Positions 25,498 through 34,018 of a stretch of 64,000 nucleotides of DNA are shown here, piece by piece. Below the pieces are notes generated by a model. That model ran no database searches, had not been told where the DNA came from, and saw nothing but the letters and a program-made list of their open reading frames with translations. The DNA comes from Planktothrix rubescens CCAP 1459/22 (GTDB lineage Bacteria; Cyanobacteriota; Cyanobacteriia; Cyanobacteriales; Microcoleaceae): the NCBI GenBank assembly GCA_904830895.1, contig LR882958.1, positions 1,110,001 to 1,174,000 of the forward strand, written 5' to 3'. Position numbers and translations under genes: made by a program. Each line of letters begins with the position of its first letter. The first letter of the stretch is position 1.

Positions 25498-28400
25498 ATG
25501 ATCTATCCCAAACGCCTAATCGAAGTTGACCTACCTATTAAACGTATTTCTGCCCATGCCAGACGGGAGAAATCCATTAGACATGGACATATTTCAACTC
25601 TACATATATGGTGGGCGCGGCGACCATTAGCAGCTTGTCGGGCGGTGATTTGTGCTTCATTGTGGATTGATCCGGTTGATAGTTTATGTCCCCAAAGATT
25701 TCGAGATCAAGCGGTAGAAATTATTACTAAGTTTGCTCAGAAAGCAGCCGCAGATGGATGCTGTTCGCCAGAAAATTGGAGTAAATGGAAAATATTAGTT
25801 AAACCTGAAAACAAGCTAGATTCACAAAACCCAAAGCATTTAAACAGTTTGCGCTATTTATTGCTAGATTTTATTGCGGATTTTGCTAATTGGGATAATT
25901 CAACTCAGTCTGATTATCTGGAAACAGCGAGGGCTTTGACTCAAGCAGCCCATGAAGCGTTAGGTGGGGAAGTGGGGACGCGCCCCCTTGTGGTTGACCC
26001 GTTTGCGGGTGGTGGTTCGATACCCTTAGAGGCTTTACGAGTGGGGGCGGATGCGTTTGCCAGTGACTTGAATCCGGTGGCGGTGTTGTTAAATAAGGTG
26101 GTTTTGGAATATATCCCCAAATATGGGCAACGTTTGGCGGATGAGGTGCGGAAGTGGGGGCAATGGGTGAAGGAGGAGGCTGAGAAGGAGTTAGGGGAGT
26201 TTTATCCTAAAGATGAGGATGGTAGTACCCCCATTGCTTATTTATGGGCGAGGACGATTATTTCTGAAGCTCCTGATGATGGTACGGGGATTCCTGTAGA
26301 AGTGCCATTGATGCGTTCTTTGTGGTTGGCGAAGAAGGCTGGGAGATATAGGGCTTTGCGCTGGGTAAGGGATGCTTCGGGTATTGTGCAAACTGAGACG
26401 TTAGAAGTGACTTATGCGGATGGGATAACGCGCAACGTGCGCCGTCCTTTGTTGGAGATTTTTGAGCCTAAGAGTGAGAAGGAAGTTGAAAAGGGAACGG
26501 TGGCTAGGGGTTCGGGAACTTGTCCTGTAACGGGTTTTACTACTCCTGTGGTATCGACAAGAAGGCAACTAAAAATAAGAAAAGGTGGAGCTAATGATGC
26601 TCGTTTATTTTGTGTAGTGTTATTAAAGCCAAGTACACAGGGAAGATTTTATCGGTTGCCAAGTTTACAGGATTTAGAAGCAAATGAGAAAGCAGTTACA
26701 GCATTAAGAGAGTTTACAAGTTTAGATTTGATTCCAAATGAACCATTACCACCACAAGGCTCACTTGGTTTTCGAGTACAACTTTATGGCATGGAACACT
26801 GGGGCGATTTATTCACCCCTAGACAATTACTGGCATTAGTGACACTAACAAGACTGGTGAAGACCCTCACCCCTAGCCCCTCTCCCATAGGAGAGGGGGA
26901 CATGATAGTAGGAGATGGGGATAGGATAGGGGATAGGATAGGGGATAGGATAGGGAATAGGATAGGGGATAGGATAGGGAATAGGATAGGGAATGAAACT
27001 TCTCCCCTTCTCCTGCGGGAGAAGGGGTCGGGGGATGAGGGTAATCTATCTGCTTTGGTGGGCGCAAAGCGACAAATTCCGCGTGTATTGCTAGAGAAGG
27101 CAAGAGAATTACGAAAGCAACAAACACCTGCTGAGGAGATTTTATGGGAATGTCTGCGCGATCGCCGATTGTTAAATCTGAAATTTCGTAGGCAGCATAA
27201 CATTGGTCAATATATTGCCGATTTTTATTGCCATGAACTAAAGCTGGTCATCGAACTTGATGGAGGCATTCACCAACAAACCGCATTGCGTGACCAAGAC
27301 CGCGATCGCTGGATGCAAGAACACAGCATTCAAGTCCTACGCTTCAAAAATGAACAAATATTCACCAATTTAGAAAACATTTTAGCTGAGATCGCCCATC
27401 TCTTGTCCCCATCTGAAACCCCATCTGAAACCCCATCCCATATCCAGTCCCCCTCTCCTGTGGGAGAGGGGCTAGGGGTGAGGGAAAAAGACCTAGCAAA
27501 TGCAATTCAAACTTGTTTATCTTTAGCTGTCGATAGACAAGCAAATACTTTAACCTCTCTCTCTCGTTGGCATACATCTCGTGAAAATAATGAAGGATTA
27601 TTTGCCAGACAAGCAATTCCGATGGTATGGGATTTCTCGGAAGCTAATCCCTTCTCAGGTGCATCAGGAGACTTAGATGGTGCTTTAGCATGGATTTTTG
27701 ATGTCTGTAAATCAAATGCCCATCTTGAAGGAATAGAAGGACAAACAGAACAAACGTCAGCTACTAATCTTTTCTATCTTCCTGACGATGCAGCCCAATT
27801 TATCTGTACAGATCCTCCCTACTACGATGCAGTACCCTACGCCGATTTATCAGACTTCTTTTATGTTTGGCTAAAACGCACACTACCGCCTAACCTTTCT
27901 GCAAATTTCTCTAACAAACTTACACCCAAAGATGACGAGTGCATTGTTGATGAAGTCAAAGGAAAAGATAAAGCCTTTTTCGAGCGCACAATGGGAAAAG
28001 CAATGGCAGAAGGTCGGCGAATTGTTGCTCCTAATGGCATCGGTTTAATCGTTTTCGCCCACAAATCAACAGCAGGATGGGAAGCCCAACTTCAAGCAAT
28101 GATTGATGCAGGTTGGATTTTTACAGGCTCTTGGACAATTGATACTGAAATGGGTAGTCGTCTTAGAGCCATGAACTCTGCTGCCCTTGCCTCATCCGTT
28201 CACCTAGTCTGTCGCCCACGCAGCAATAATGAAATAGGCGATTGGCGCAATATTTTACAAGAACTCCCGCTACGGATTAAAGAATGGATGCCACGCCTCA
28301 CCGAACAAGGCGTAGTAGGTGCTGATGCCATCTTTGCTTGTTTAGGCCCCGCCCTGGAAATCTTCTCCCGTTATTCCAGTGTTGAAAAAGCAAGCGGTGA

Positions 28401-29121
28401 AATCGTCCCCTTGCGTGAATATCTCGAATATGTCTGGGCAGCCATTTCCAAAGAAGCCCTCAGCACCATCTTTAAAGACGCAGACACCTCCAACTTTGAA
28501 GAAGATGCCCGTTTAACTGCCATGTGGCTATGGACACTTTCAGCCGGAGAACCCTCACCCCCAGCCCCTCTCCCAGATGGCGAGGGGGGCGAAGATGATG
28601 ATGACGACGAAAATACTAGCAAAAAACCAAAAATAACAGGTTTTAGCCTTGAATATGATACCGCCCGTAAAATTGCTCAGGGACTGGGCGCACATCTGGA
28701 AAACCTGACTCATCTTGTCGAAGTTAAAGGCGATAAAGCCCGACTGCTACCTGTTAAAGAACGTGCTGCTTACCTATTTGGTAAGGAAGGCATTATTCCC
28801 GATATTCCCAAGAAAAAAGCCAAAGGTGATAAACAACTTACTCTTATAGGCGTACTTGATGAACTTCCTGAAGACGAACATGGGGAAGTCAAAATTTCTC
28901 GTATTGGTGAAACCATTTGCGATAAAGTACATCAAGCAATGCTGTTATTTAACTCTGGACGGAGTGAAGCACTCAAACGCTTTTTAGTTGATGAAGCAAT
29001 TGGTAAAGATATTAAATTCTGGCAACTAGCACAATCATTTTCAGCCCTTTATCCGGCGGGTACTGACGAAAAACGCTGGGTTGATGGCTTATTAGCGCGT
29101 AAAAAAGGTTTAGGACTATAG
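25498..29121 (+). CDS. DUF1156-type adenine-specific DNA methylase with an embedded DUF559 domain
   Basis: The 1207-residue protein begins with the DUF1156 region (IEVDLPIKRISAHARREKS and HIWWARRPLAACRA). SAM motif I is DPFAGGGSIPLEALR with SDLNPVAV; the catalytic motif is CTDPPYYDAVPYADLSDFFYVWL near residue 770, so N6-adenine methylation is likely. Between these, residues about 456-662 are an in-frame insertion holding a Vsr-like DUF559 endonuclease domain (YIADFYCHELKLVIELDGGIH). A related zinc-ribbon site reads CPVTGF, lacking the usual second Cys. A further small repeat insertion lies near residue 1020 (28550-28587). The frame is intact throughout. It probably marks self DNA in the operon's restriction-like system. 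Confidence 0.88.
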   Translation: MIYPKRLIEVDLPIKRISAHARREKSIRHGHISTLHIWWARRPLAACRAVICASLWIDPVDSLCPQRFRDQAVEIITKFAQKAAADGCCSPENWSKWKILVKPENKLDSQNPKHLNSLRYLLLDFIADFANWDNSTQSDYLETARALTQAAHEALGGEVGTRPLVVDPFAGGGSIPLEALRVGADAFASDLNPVAVLLNKVVLEYIPKYGQRLADEVRKWGQWVKEEAEKELGEFYPKDEDGSTPIAYLWARTIISEAPDDGTGIPVEVPLMRSLWLAKKAGRYRALRWVRDASGIVQTETLEVTYADGITRNVRRPLLEIFEPKSEKEVEKGTVARGSGTCPVTGFTTPVVSTRRQLKIRKGGANDARLFCVVLLKPSTQGRFYRLPSLQDLEANEKAVTALREFTSLDLIPNEPLPPQGSLGFRVQLYGMEHWGDLFTPRQLLALVTLTRLVKTLTPSPSPIGEGDMIVGDGDRIGDRIGDRIGNRIGDRIGNRIGNETSPLLLREKGSGDEGNLSALVGAKRQIPRVLLEKARELRKQQTPAEEILWECLRDRRLLNLKFRRQHNIGQYIADFYCHELKLVIELDGGIHQQTALRDQDRDRWMQEHSIQVLRFKNEQIFTNLENILAEIAHLLSPSETPSETPSHIQSPSPVGEGLGVREKDLANAIQTCLSLAVDRQANTLTSLSRWHTSRENNEGLFARQAIPMVWDFSEANPFSGASGDLDGALAWIFDVCKSNAHLEGIEGQTEQTSATNLFYLPDDAAQFICTDPPYYDAVPYADLSDFFYVWLKRTLPPNLSANFSNKLTPKDDECIVDEVKGKDKAFFERTMGKAMAEGRRIVAPNGIGLIVFAHKSTAGWEAQLQAMIDAGWIFTGSWTIDTEMGSRLRAMNSAALASSVHLVCRPRSNNEIGDWRNILQELPLRIKEWMPRLTEQGVVGADAIFACLGPALEIFSRYSSVEKASGEIVPLREYLEYVWAAISKEALSTIFKDADTSNFEEDARLTAMWLWTLSAGEPSPPAPLPDGEGGEDDDDDENTSKKPKITGFSLEYDTARKIAQGLGAHLENLTHLVEVKGDKARLLPVKERAAYLFGKEGIIPDIPKKKAKGDKQLTLIGVLDELPEDEHGEVKISRIGETICDKVHQAMLLFNSGRSEALKRFLVDEAIGKDIKFWQLAQSFSALYPAGTDEKRWVDGLLARKKGLGL
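26864..27484. mobile_element. Inverted-repeat-bounded DUF559 endonuclease cassette within the methylase gene
   Basis: A 36-bp sequence beginning CCCTCACCCCTAGCCCCTCT (26864-26899) is repeated in inverted orientation at 27449-27484 with about one mismatch over most of its length. A third, more diverged end-like hairpin lies at 27000-27040. Between them are a 12-bp tandem repeat and a DUF559 (Vsr-like) nuclease coding stretch, all in the frame of the surrounding methylase. Homologous DUF1156 proteins, as I recall them, pass from LLALVTLTRLVK almost directly to AIQTCLSLAVDRQ, so the block is an insertion. Confidence 0.75.
26917..26994. repeat. 12-bp tandem repeat (GGGGATAGGATA), six units
   Basis: Six 12-bp units plus a partial one alternate between GGGGATAGGATA and GGGAATAGGATA and encode the tetrapeptides GDRI and GNRI. 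Because the unit is a multiple of three, changes in copy number keep the methylase frame open. Confidence 0.9.
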
Positions 29122-29145
29122 AACTATTATAGGAGAAAAAAGATT

Positions 29146-29766
29146 ATGCAAGCCAATGAAATCACACTTTATGAACTAGAAGAACGATTAAACCTACAAG
29201 TCGCTACCGATAGCAACTTCTTTACGGAATGGCTAGAACCGATCGCACTCTCTGAAGAAGAAAAAGCCAAGTGCGATCGCATCCGCAACCAATTTATGCG
29301 ACAAGTGTTATATCGCCGTAAAACCATCGAAGTATTAGTAAAAATGCTAGTTTTATCGCCCTTGTTAGACATAGCAGGTTTTTATCAAGACCCCTTTGAT
29401 ATTTCTGCTGAAGATCCTGTTATCATTGACGAAGAAGATAATAGCGAGCCAGTACGCGGTCGGTTAGATGTGTTGGTATTTAATAGCGAATTATGGATCG
29501 CTGTTATCGAAGCCAAAGGCTTAAAATTCAGCACATATTCCGCCATTCCCCAGACCCTTGCCTATATGTATGCCAGCCCTAACCGCCGAGATCGTCCCAT
29601 CTTCGGCATGGTGACAAATGGGAATAACTTTTTATTCCTGAAAATGGCAAAATCTAACCCGCCTCAATACGCATGGTCTGCCGAGTTTTCACTCCTCGAT
29701 CCGCGTGAAAACCCACTGTATGAAGTGCTAGGCATTCTCAAACGTCTATCTACCAAAATTTCGTGA
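29146..29766 (+). CDS. Putative restriction-endonuclease-like protein (type I HsdR_N-like fold)
   Basis: The 206-residue protein has RGRLDVLVFNSELWIAVIEAKGLKFS followed by QTLAYMYASP and PIFGMVTNGNNFLFLKM. The D-V-L-V and E-A-K spacing and the Q/Y helix are those of the PD-(D/E)XK domain at the start of type I restriction subunits. It lies 24 bp after the methylase with AGGAG as ribosome binding site and 7 bp before the Uma2 gene. It could be the cleavage subunit of the operon's system; this is inference. Confidence 0.65.
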   Translation: MQANEITLYELEERLNLQVATDSNFFTEWLEPIALSEEEKAKCDRIRNQFMRQVLYRRKTIEVLVKMLVLSPLLDIAGFYQDPFDISAEDPVIIDEEDNSEPVRGRLDVLVFNSELWIAVIEAKGLKFSTYSAIPQTLAYMYASPNRRDRPIFGMVTNGNNFLFLKMAKSNPPQYAWSAEFSLLDPRENPLYEVLGILKRLSTKIS

Positions 29767-29773
29767 GGTATAT

Positions 29774-30379
29774 ATGATTGCTAACCTTCAATCACTCACC
29801 ATGTCCCCCGCAGAATATCTCGTATGGGAAGCCGATCAAGATACTAAATATGAATACGAAAACGGCAAAATTATCGCCATGACAGGCGGCACAATTCCCC
29901 ATAGCCAAATTTCCGCCAATCTTGCTGCCCTGCTAATTCCCCACTTGCGCGGTAAAGGTTGCAAAGTCGCCGTTAGTGATGCCAAAGTGACAACAAAATC
30001 TGGGAAATATTACTATCCAGATCTTGTTGTTAGCTGCGATGAACGTGATCGTTTTAACCGTGATTTTTTGCAATATCCTAGCTTAATTGCCGAAGTCCTA
30101 TCACCTGCCACCGAAGCCCGCGATCGCGGTATCAAACAGCAACACTATATGCTGATCGAAACTCTGCAAACCTATATCCTAATCACACCAGAGCGACCCA
30201 GAATCGAGATCTACCAACGCCGTAGTGACTTAGCTTGGGAATATTTATCCCTTGCGATCGAGCCAACAGACTTGGTAGAAAACGATCCAGAAATTCACAT
30301 CACCAGCCTAAACCTAACCTTTTCCCTCTCAATTATTTACGAAAATATTAACTTCCCATCCGAAACCAATGCCCTATAG
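29774..30379 (+). CDS. Uma2-family putative endonuclease within the defence operon
   Basis: The 201-residue protein carries the Uma2 signature: MSPAEYLVWEADQDTKYEYENGKIIAM, YYPDLVVSCDE (PD motif) and SLIAEVLSPATEARDRG (E-x-x-S), then a core YIL strand. The fold is nuclease-like but function is unknown. It lies 7 bp after the preceding gene and its end overlaps the next start by 11 bp, so it is translated as part of the operon. Uma2 genes are abundant in cyanobacteria and could be a passenger. Confidence 0.82.
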   Translation: MIANLQSLTMSPAEYLVWEADQDTKYEYENGKIIAMTGGTIPHSQISANLAALLIPHLRGKGCKVAVSDAKVTTKSGKYYYPDLVVSCDERDRFNRDFLQYPSLIAEVLSPATEARDRGIKQQHYMLIETLQTYILITPERPRIEIYQRRSDLAWEYLSLAIEPTDLVENDPEIHITSLNLTFSLSIIYENINFPSETNAL

Positions 30380-30971
30380 CAACTTTACCCTCAGACAAGT
30401 AGAAAAAGACTTTCACTTGCAAATTGAAGAAAAAATCGATCTATTTGCCCATATCGAAGCGATCGCTCCCAGTGACGACCTCAAACGCATTCTTGCCGAA
30501 AATATTCCCTTAGCCCTAGCTATTAATACTGAAAAAGCGCGATCAGAATTTTTAATTGCTCCCACCTTACTCGAACTTAGACGGCGATCACCTACTCCCG
30601 TCAGCTTATTTTCTGGCACAGAATTTAGCATTAGTCCCGAACAAGGATTATCAGGTTATTGCGACTATTTAATCAGCCTATCTAAACAGCAACTAATGAT
30701 TAGTGCGCCAGTAGTTGCCATTGTCGAAGCAAAAAACGAAGATATTAAATCAGGACTAGGACAATGTATCGCTGAAATGATAGCCGCCCAATTATTTAAC
30801 GAACAAGAAAACAACGATATTAAGACAATTTATGGCATTGTTACTTCGGGCGAAATCTGGAAATTTCTGCAAATATCTGAGCAAACCGTAGTGATTGATC
30901 TCACCGACTACTATATCACTAACATCGACAAAATTCTCGGTATTCTCCTACAATTAATCCCCGCGCATTAA
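30369..30971 (+). CDS. Putative PD-(D/E)XK nuclease-fold protein, paralogue of 24816-25478
   Basis: The 200-residue protein shares with the product of 24816-25478 the order KARSEFLIAPTLLEL, GYCDYLISL, VAIVEAKNEDIKSGLGQCIAEM and TIYGIVTSGEIWKFLQ. The core Asp and Glu-Ala-Lys are present in both. Two divergent copies flanking the methylase and Uma2 genes within one operon suggest either a heteromeric nuclease or duplicated specificity proteins. Start ATG overlaps the preceding gene. Confidence 0.65.
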   Translation: MPYSNFTLRQVEKDFHLQIEEKIDLFAHIEAIAPSDDLKRILAENIPLALAINTEKARSEFLIAPTLLELRRRSPTPVSLFSGTEFSISPEQGLSGYCDYLISLSKQQLMISAPVVAIVEAKNEDIKSGLGQCIAEMIAAQLFNEQENNDIKTIYGIVTSGEIWKFLQISEQTVVIDLTDYYITNIDKILGILLQLIPAH

Positions 30972-31018
30972 AAAACTAAATTCAACTAAATTCAAAAACA
31001 ACAAACCAGATTAAACAA

Positions 31019-34018
31019 ATGCCCCTAAAACCTTGGTACAAAATTGAAGGACTCACCCCACGGGAAGATTTACGGAATAACCGACCCCTTGATGCTTCGG
31101 AATTTGCTGTAAACCTTGATCATGTGAGGGAAAATCGCGCCCCCATTGACTACCAAGACCCCGAAAAATTCTTGAGCCGTACCTATCTCACCCGTTGGCT
31201 GGCTGAATTTGCCGGACAAGTAATGCGCCGTTTATCGGGTGTGAAAACAGAAGCTAATGCAGTCTATAACCTGGCGACTCAGTTTGGTGGAGGGAAAACC
31301 CACGCCCTCGCCCTGCTTTACCATCTAGCCCAAAATGGACAAGCCGCAGAATCATGGTCTGGTGTTCGCAAGATTATTACCCAAGCAGATATTAAAACCT
31401 TACCTACTGCTAATGTAGCTGTATTTGTTGGTACAGAATTTGACTCCTTAACTGGTCGCGGCGGTAATGATGGTACACCCTTACGCAAAACTCCCTGGGG
31501 GGAAATAGCCTTTCAGTTAGGTGGAGAGGAAGCTTTTAAAATTGTTGCCCAACACGATGCCGAATTTACCGAACCCAAGGGGGATGTGATTCGGGCTTTT
31601 CTACCTAAAGATAAGCCCTGTTTGATTTTGATGGATGAAATCCTTAATTATGTTTCCAGCTATCGCAAATATGGCTATCATGATCGCCTTTATAACTTTA
31701 TGCAGGCACTTTCAGAAACTGCTAGGGGTGAAGATCATATCGTTTTGATTGCTTCAATTCCTGCTTCAGTTATGGAATATACCGCCGCCGATGAAGCTGA
31801 TGAACAACGTTTCAAAAAAATGCTAGATCGTGTTGGTAAAGCTGTTGTCATGTCTGCGGAAGCAGAAGCTTCAGAAATTATTCGCAGAAGGTTATTTGAA
31901 TGGGATGAACGAGCGGTAACTGCCGAGGGTAAAATTATATTACCTAAAGAAGCGATCGCTACCTGTAATGAATATGCAGATTGGGCTGTGGAAAATCGCT
32001 CCTTACTTCCTAGCTCGTTTCCCATTGATAATGCCCGGGAAGCCTTTGCCGCCACCTATCCCTTTCATCCTACTGTAATTTCAGTCTTTGAACGTAAATG
32101 GGCAGCATTGCCCCGATTTCAGCGTACAAGGGGTATTTTACGCTTATTAGCTCTTTGGGTAGCTCACGCCTATCAAGAGGGTTACAAAGGCAACCACAAA
32201 GATGCACTGATTACATTAGGTACAGCCCCTCTTAACGATCCCATATTTCGATCAGCCGTGTTTGAGCAAATGGGTGAAAATCGTCTCGAAACCGCAGTTA
32301 CAACCGATATCTGTGGCAAAAAAGACTCCCATGCGTTTCGACTGGATATTGAAGCAACTGAGGCGATTAAAAAGGCTAGATTACATGGTAAAGCCGCAAC
32401 TACGATTTTCTTTGAATCAAATGGTGGCGTAGTTCGTGAAACTGCAACCTTACCCGAAGTTCGTTTAGCGATCGCTGATTCTAGTATTAATATTGGTGAT
32501 GTGGAAACAGTCTTAGATACGCTCAAAACAGACTGTTATTACCTGATAGTTGAAAGCACTAAATATCATTTCAGCCTTTCGCCTAACTTAAATAAGATTT
32601 TAGCAGATCGCCTAGCTAGTGTGCAAACGGAAGACATTAGTAAGCGGATTGAAAATGAAATTAAAAAAGCCTTTCCTTCTGTATCTGGTGTAGATGTTAG
32701 TGTTAGACATTTTCCTAAACAATCTAGTGAAATTCCCAATGTACCTAAATTAACTTTGGCAGTATTATCTATTGATCGCCCCATGAATGACCCCAACACA
32801 TTGCTATTTGTGGAAAAGCTGATTCGTGAGTCGGGTACATCTGATCGCACCTATAAAAGTGCCGTGATTTTTGCGATCGCTGACTCGGAAAACCTACTCA
32901 GAGATGAAGCGCGTAAAGTGTTGGCTTGGGAAAATATTGGTGACCAAGAATGGGATACATTAAATGATGTGCATCAAAAACAACTGAGTGTGAGTCTCAA
33001 AAAAGCCGAACGTGATGTTCAAGAAGCCGTGTGGCGTTCCTATAAATATACTATTTTACTGGATAAAAACAATCAACTACGCACGGTTGATATGGGAGTA
33101 GGTTCATCTAGTAGTGCCGATAGTTCTAAATCAATTACAGCACTTATCCTTAACCGACTTAAAACAGAAGATATCCTCCAAGATGCGATCGCCCCGCGCT
33201 TTTTAGTGCGTAACTGGTCACTCGTGTTTAAAGAATGGAGTACAAAAGCCATCCGTGATGTCTTTTTCTCGTCACCTAGCTTGCCTCGTCTTCTCAATGG
33301 TAATGCGATCAAAGAAACCATCGTCAAAGGTGTAAAAGAGGGCAGTTTTGCCTATGTTGGTAAAACATCTGATGGCAAGTATCAGCCATTTTATTTTAAA
33401 AATTCGCCCCTGGACATTGACAGCGTTGAAATTTTAGATGATATTTATCTGATTAAAGGTGAAGATGCCGAACAGTACCAAAAAGAACAGGAAGATCCAT
33501 CTCGACTAACCACTTTAGAGATCACCCCAACAGATGTCACCCTAAAACCAAATCAAGGACAAACATTTACTGTCAAAGGAGTTGATCAACGTCATCAAGA
33601 TATTGCGATCGCTAATGTCCTCTGGACAGCCACAGGCGGTAATATTGACCAGCAAGGAATGTTGATTGTTGGCGAAATCACCGGAAACTTTACAGTTAAT
33701 GCTACCGTTGGTGCGATCGCTAATACCGTCAATTTTACCATTGAAAAAGAAACTGTTCCTAGCAATGACACTCCAGATCCAGATGTGGATGAAAAAAAAG
33801 TCGTACCAACACAATTAAAATGGTCTGGAGAAGTTACGCCCCAAAAATGGACACAGTTTTATACAAAGGTCTTATCCAAATTCTCAGCCACTAAGGACTT
33901 GAAACTAAAACTCAAGGTTGAGGTTGTTGTGGATGGTGAAATTTCAGAACAGAAAATTGAAGAAACAAAAGTTGCATTGCAAGAACTTGGTTTAGATAGC
34001 GACATTCAAACACATTAA
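31019..34018 (+). CDS. DUF499 AAA+-like ATPase of the defence operon
   Basis: The 999-residue protein begins LKPWYKIEGLTPREDLRNNRPLDASEFAVNL-like residues typical of DUF499. Walker A is ATQFGGGKTHALALLYHL (about residue 85) and the Walker B-like strand is CLILMDEILNYVSSY (about 202). A beta-rich Ig-like segment (about 820-905, TLKPNQGQTFTVKGVDQ) precedes a short C-terminal domain. DUF499 ATPases accompany DUF1156 methylases and SNF2 helicases in predicted defence islands and are reminiscent of BREX BrxC/PglY ATPases in role. It closes the operon, 47 bp after the preceding gene. Confidence 0.87.
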   Translation: MPLKPWYKIEGLTPREDLRNNRPLDASEFAVNLDHVRENRAPIDYQDPEKFLSRTYLTRWLAEFAGQVMRRLSGVKTEANAVYNLATQFGGGKTHALALLYHLAQNGQAAESWSGVRKIITQADIKTLPTANVAVFVGTEFDSLTGRGGNDGTPLRKTPWGEIAFQLGGEEAFKIVAQHDAEFTEPKGDVIRAFLPKDKPCLILMDEILNYVSSYRKYGYHDRLYNFMQALSETARGEDHIVLIASIPASVMEYTAADEADEQRFKKMLDRVGKAVVMSAEAEASEIIRRRLFEWDERAVTAEGKIILPKEAIATCNEYADWAVENRSLLPSSFPIDNAREAFAATYPFHPTVISVFERKWAALPRFQRTRGILRLLALWVAHAYQEGYKGNHKDALITLGTAPLNDPIFRSAVFEQMGENRLETAVTTDICGKKDSHAFRLDIEATEAIKKARLHGKAATTIFFESNGGVVRETATLPEVRLAIADSSINIGDVETVLDTLKTDCYYLIVESTKYHFSLSPNLNKILADRLASVQTEDISKRIENEIKKAFPSVSGVDVSVRHFPKQSSEIPNVPKLTLAVLSIDRPMNDPNTLLFVEKLIRESGTSDRTYKSAVIFAIADSENLLRDEARKVLAWENIGDQEWDTLNDVHQKQLSVSLKKAERDVQEAVWRSYKYTILLDKNNQLRTVDMGVGSSSSADSSKSITALILNRLKTEDILQDAIAPRFLVRNWSLVFKEWSTKAIRDVFFSSPSLPRLLNGNAIKETIVKGVKEGSFAYVGKTSDGKYQPFYFKNSPLDIDSVEILDDIYLIKGEDAEQYQKEQEDPSRLTTLEITPTDVTLKPNQGQTFTVKGVDQRHQDIAIANVLWTATGGNIDQQGMLIVGEITGNFTVNATVGAIANTVNFTIEKETVPSNDTPDPDVDEKKVVPTQLKWSGEVTPQKWTQFYTKVLSKFSATKDLKLKLKVEVVVDGEISEQKIEETKVALQELGLDSDIQTH

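Noticed and set aside
26917-26994. Possible CRISPR or direct-repeat array
   Set aside because: It is a 12-bp head-to-tail minisatellite without spacers.
26784-27203. Long minus-strand frames over the DUF559 cassette
   Set aside because: They consist of Ser/Pro/Leu/Ile repeats produced by reading the hairpin ends and 12-bp repeat on the wrong strand. The plus-strand methylase frame accounts for the sequence.
21329-34018. Assigning the operon as a canonical DISARM or BREX system
   Set aside because: The helicase and methylase are compatible with DISARM class 1, but no DrmA, DrmB or DrmC equivalents are present, and no PglZ or BrxL for BREX. I keep it as an uncategorised methylase/ATPase/helicase system.
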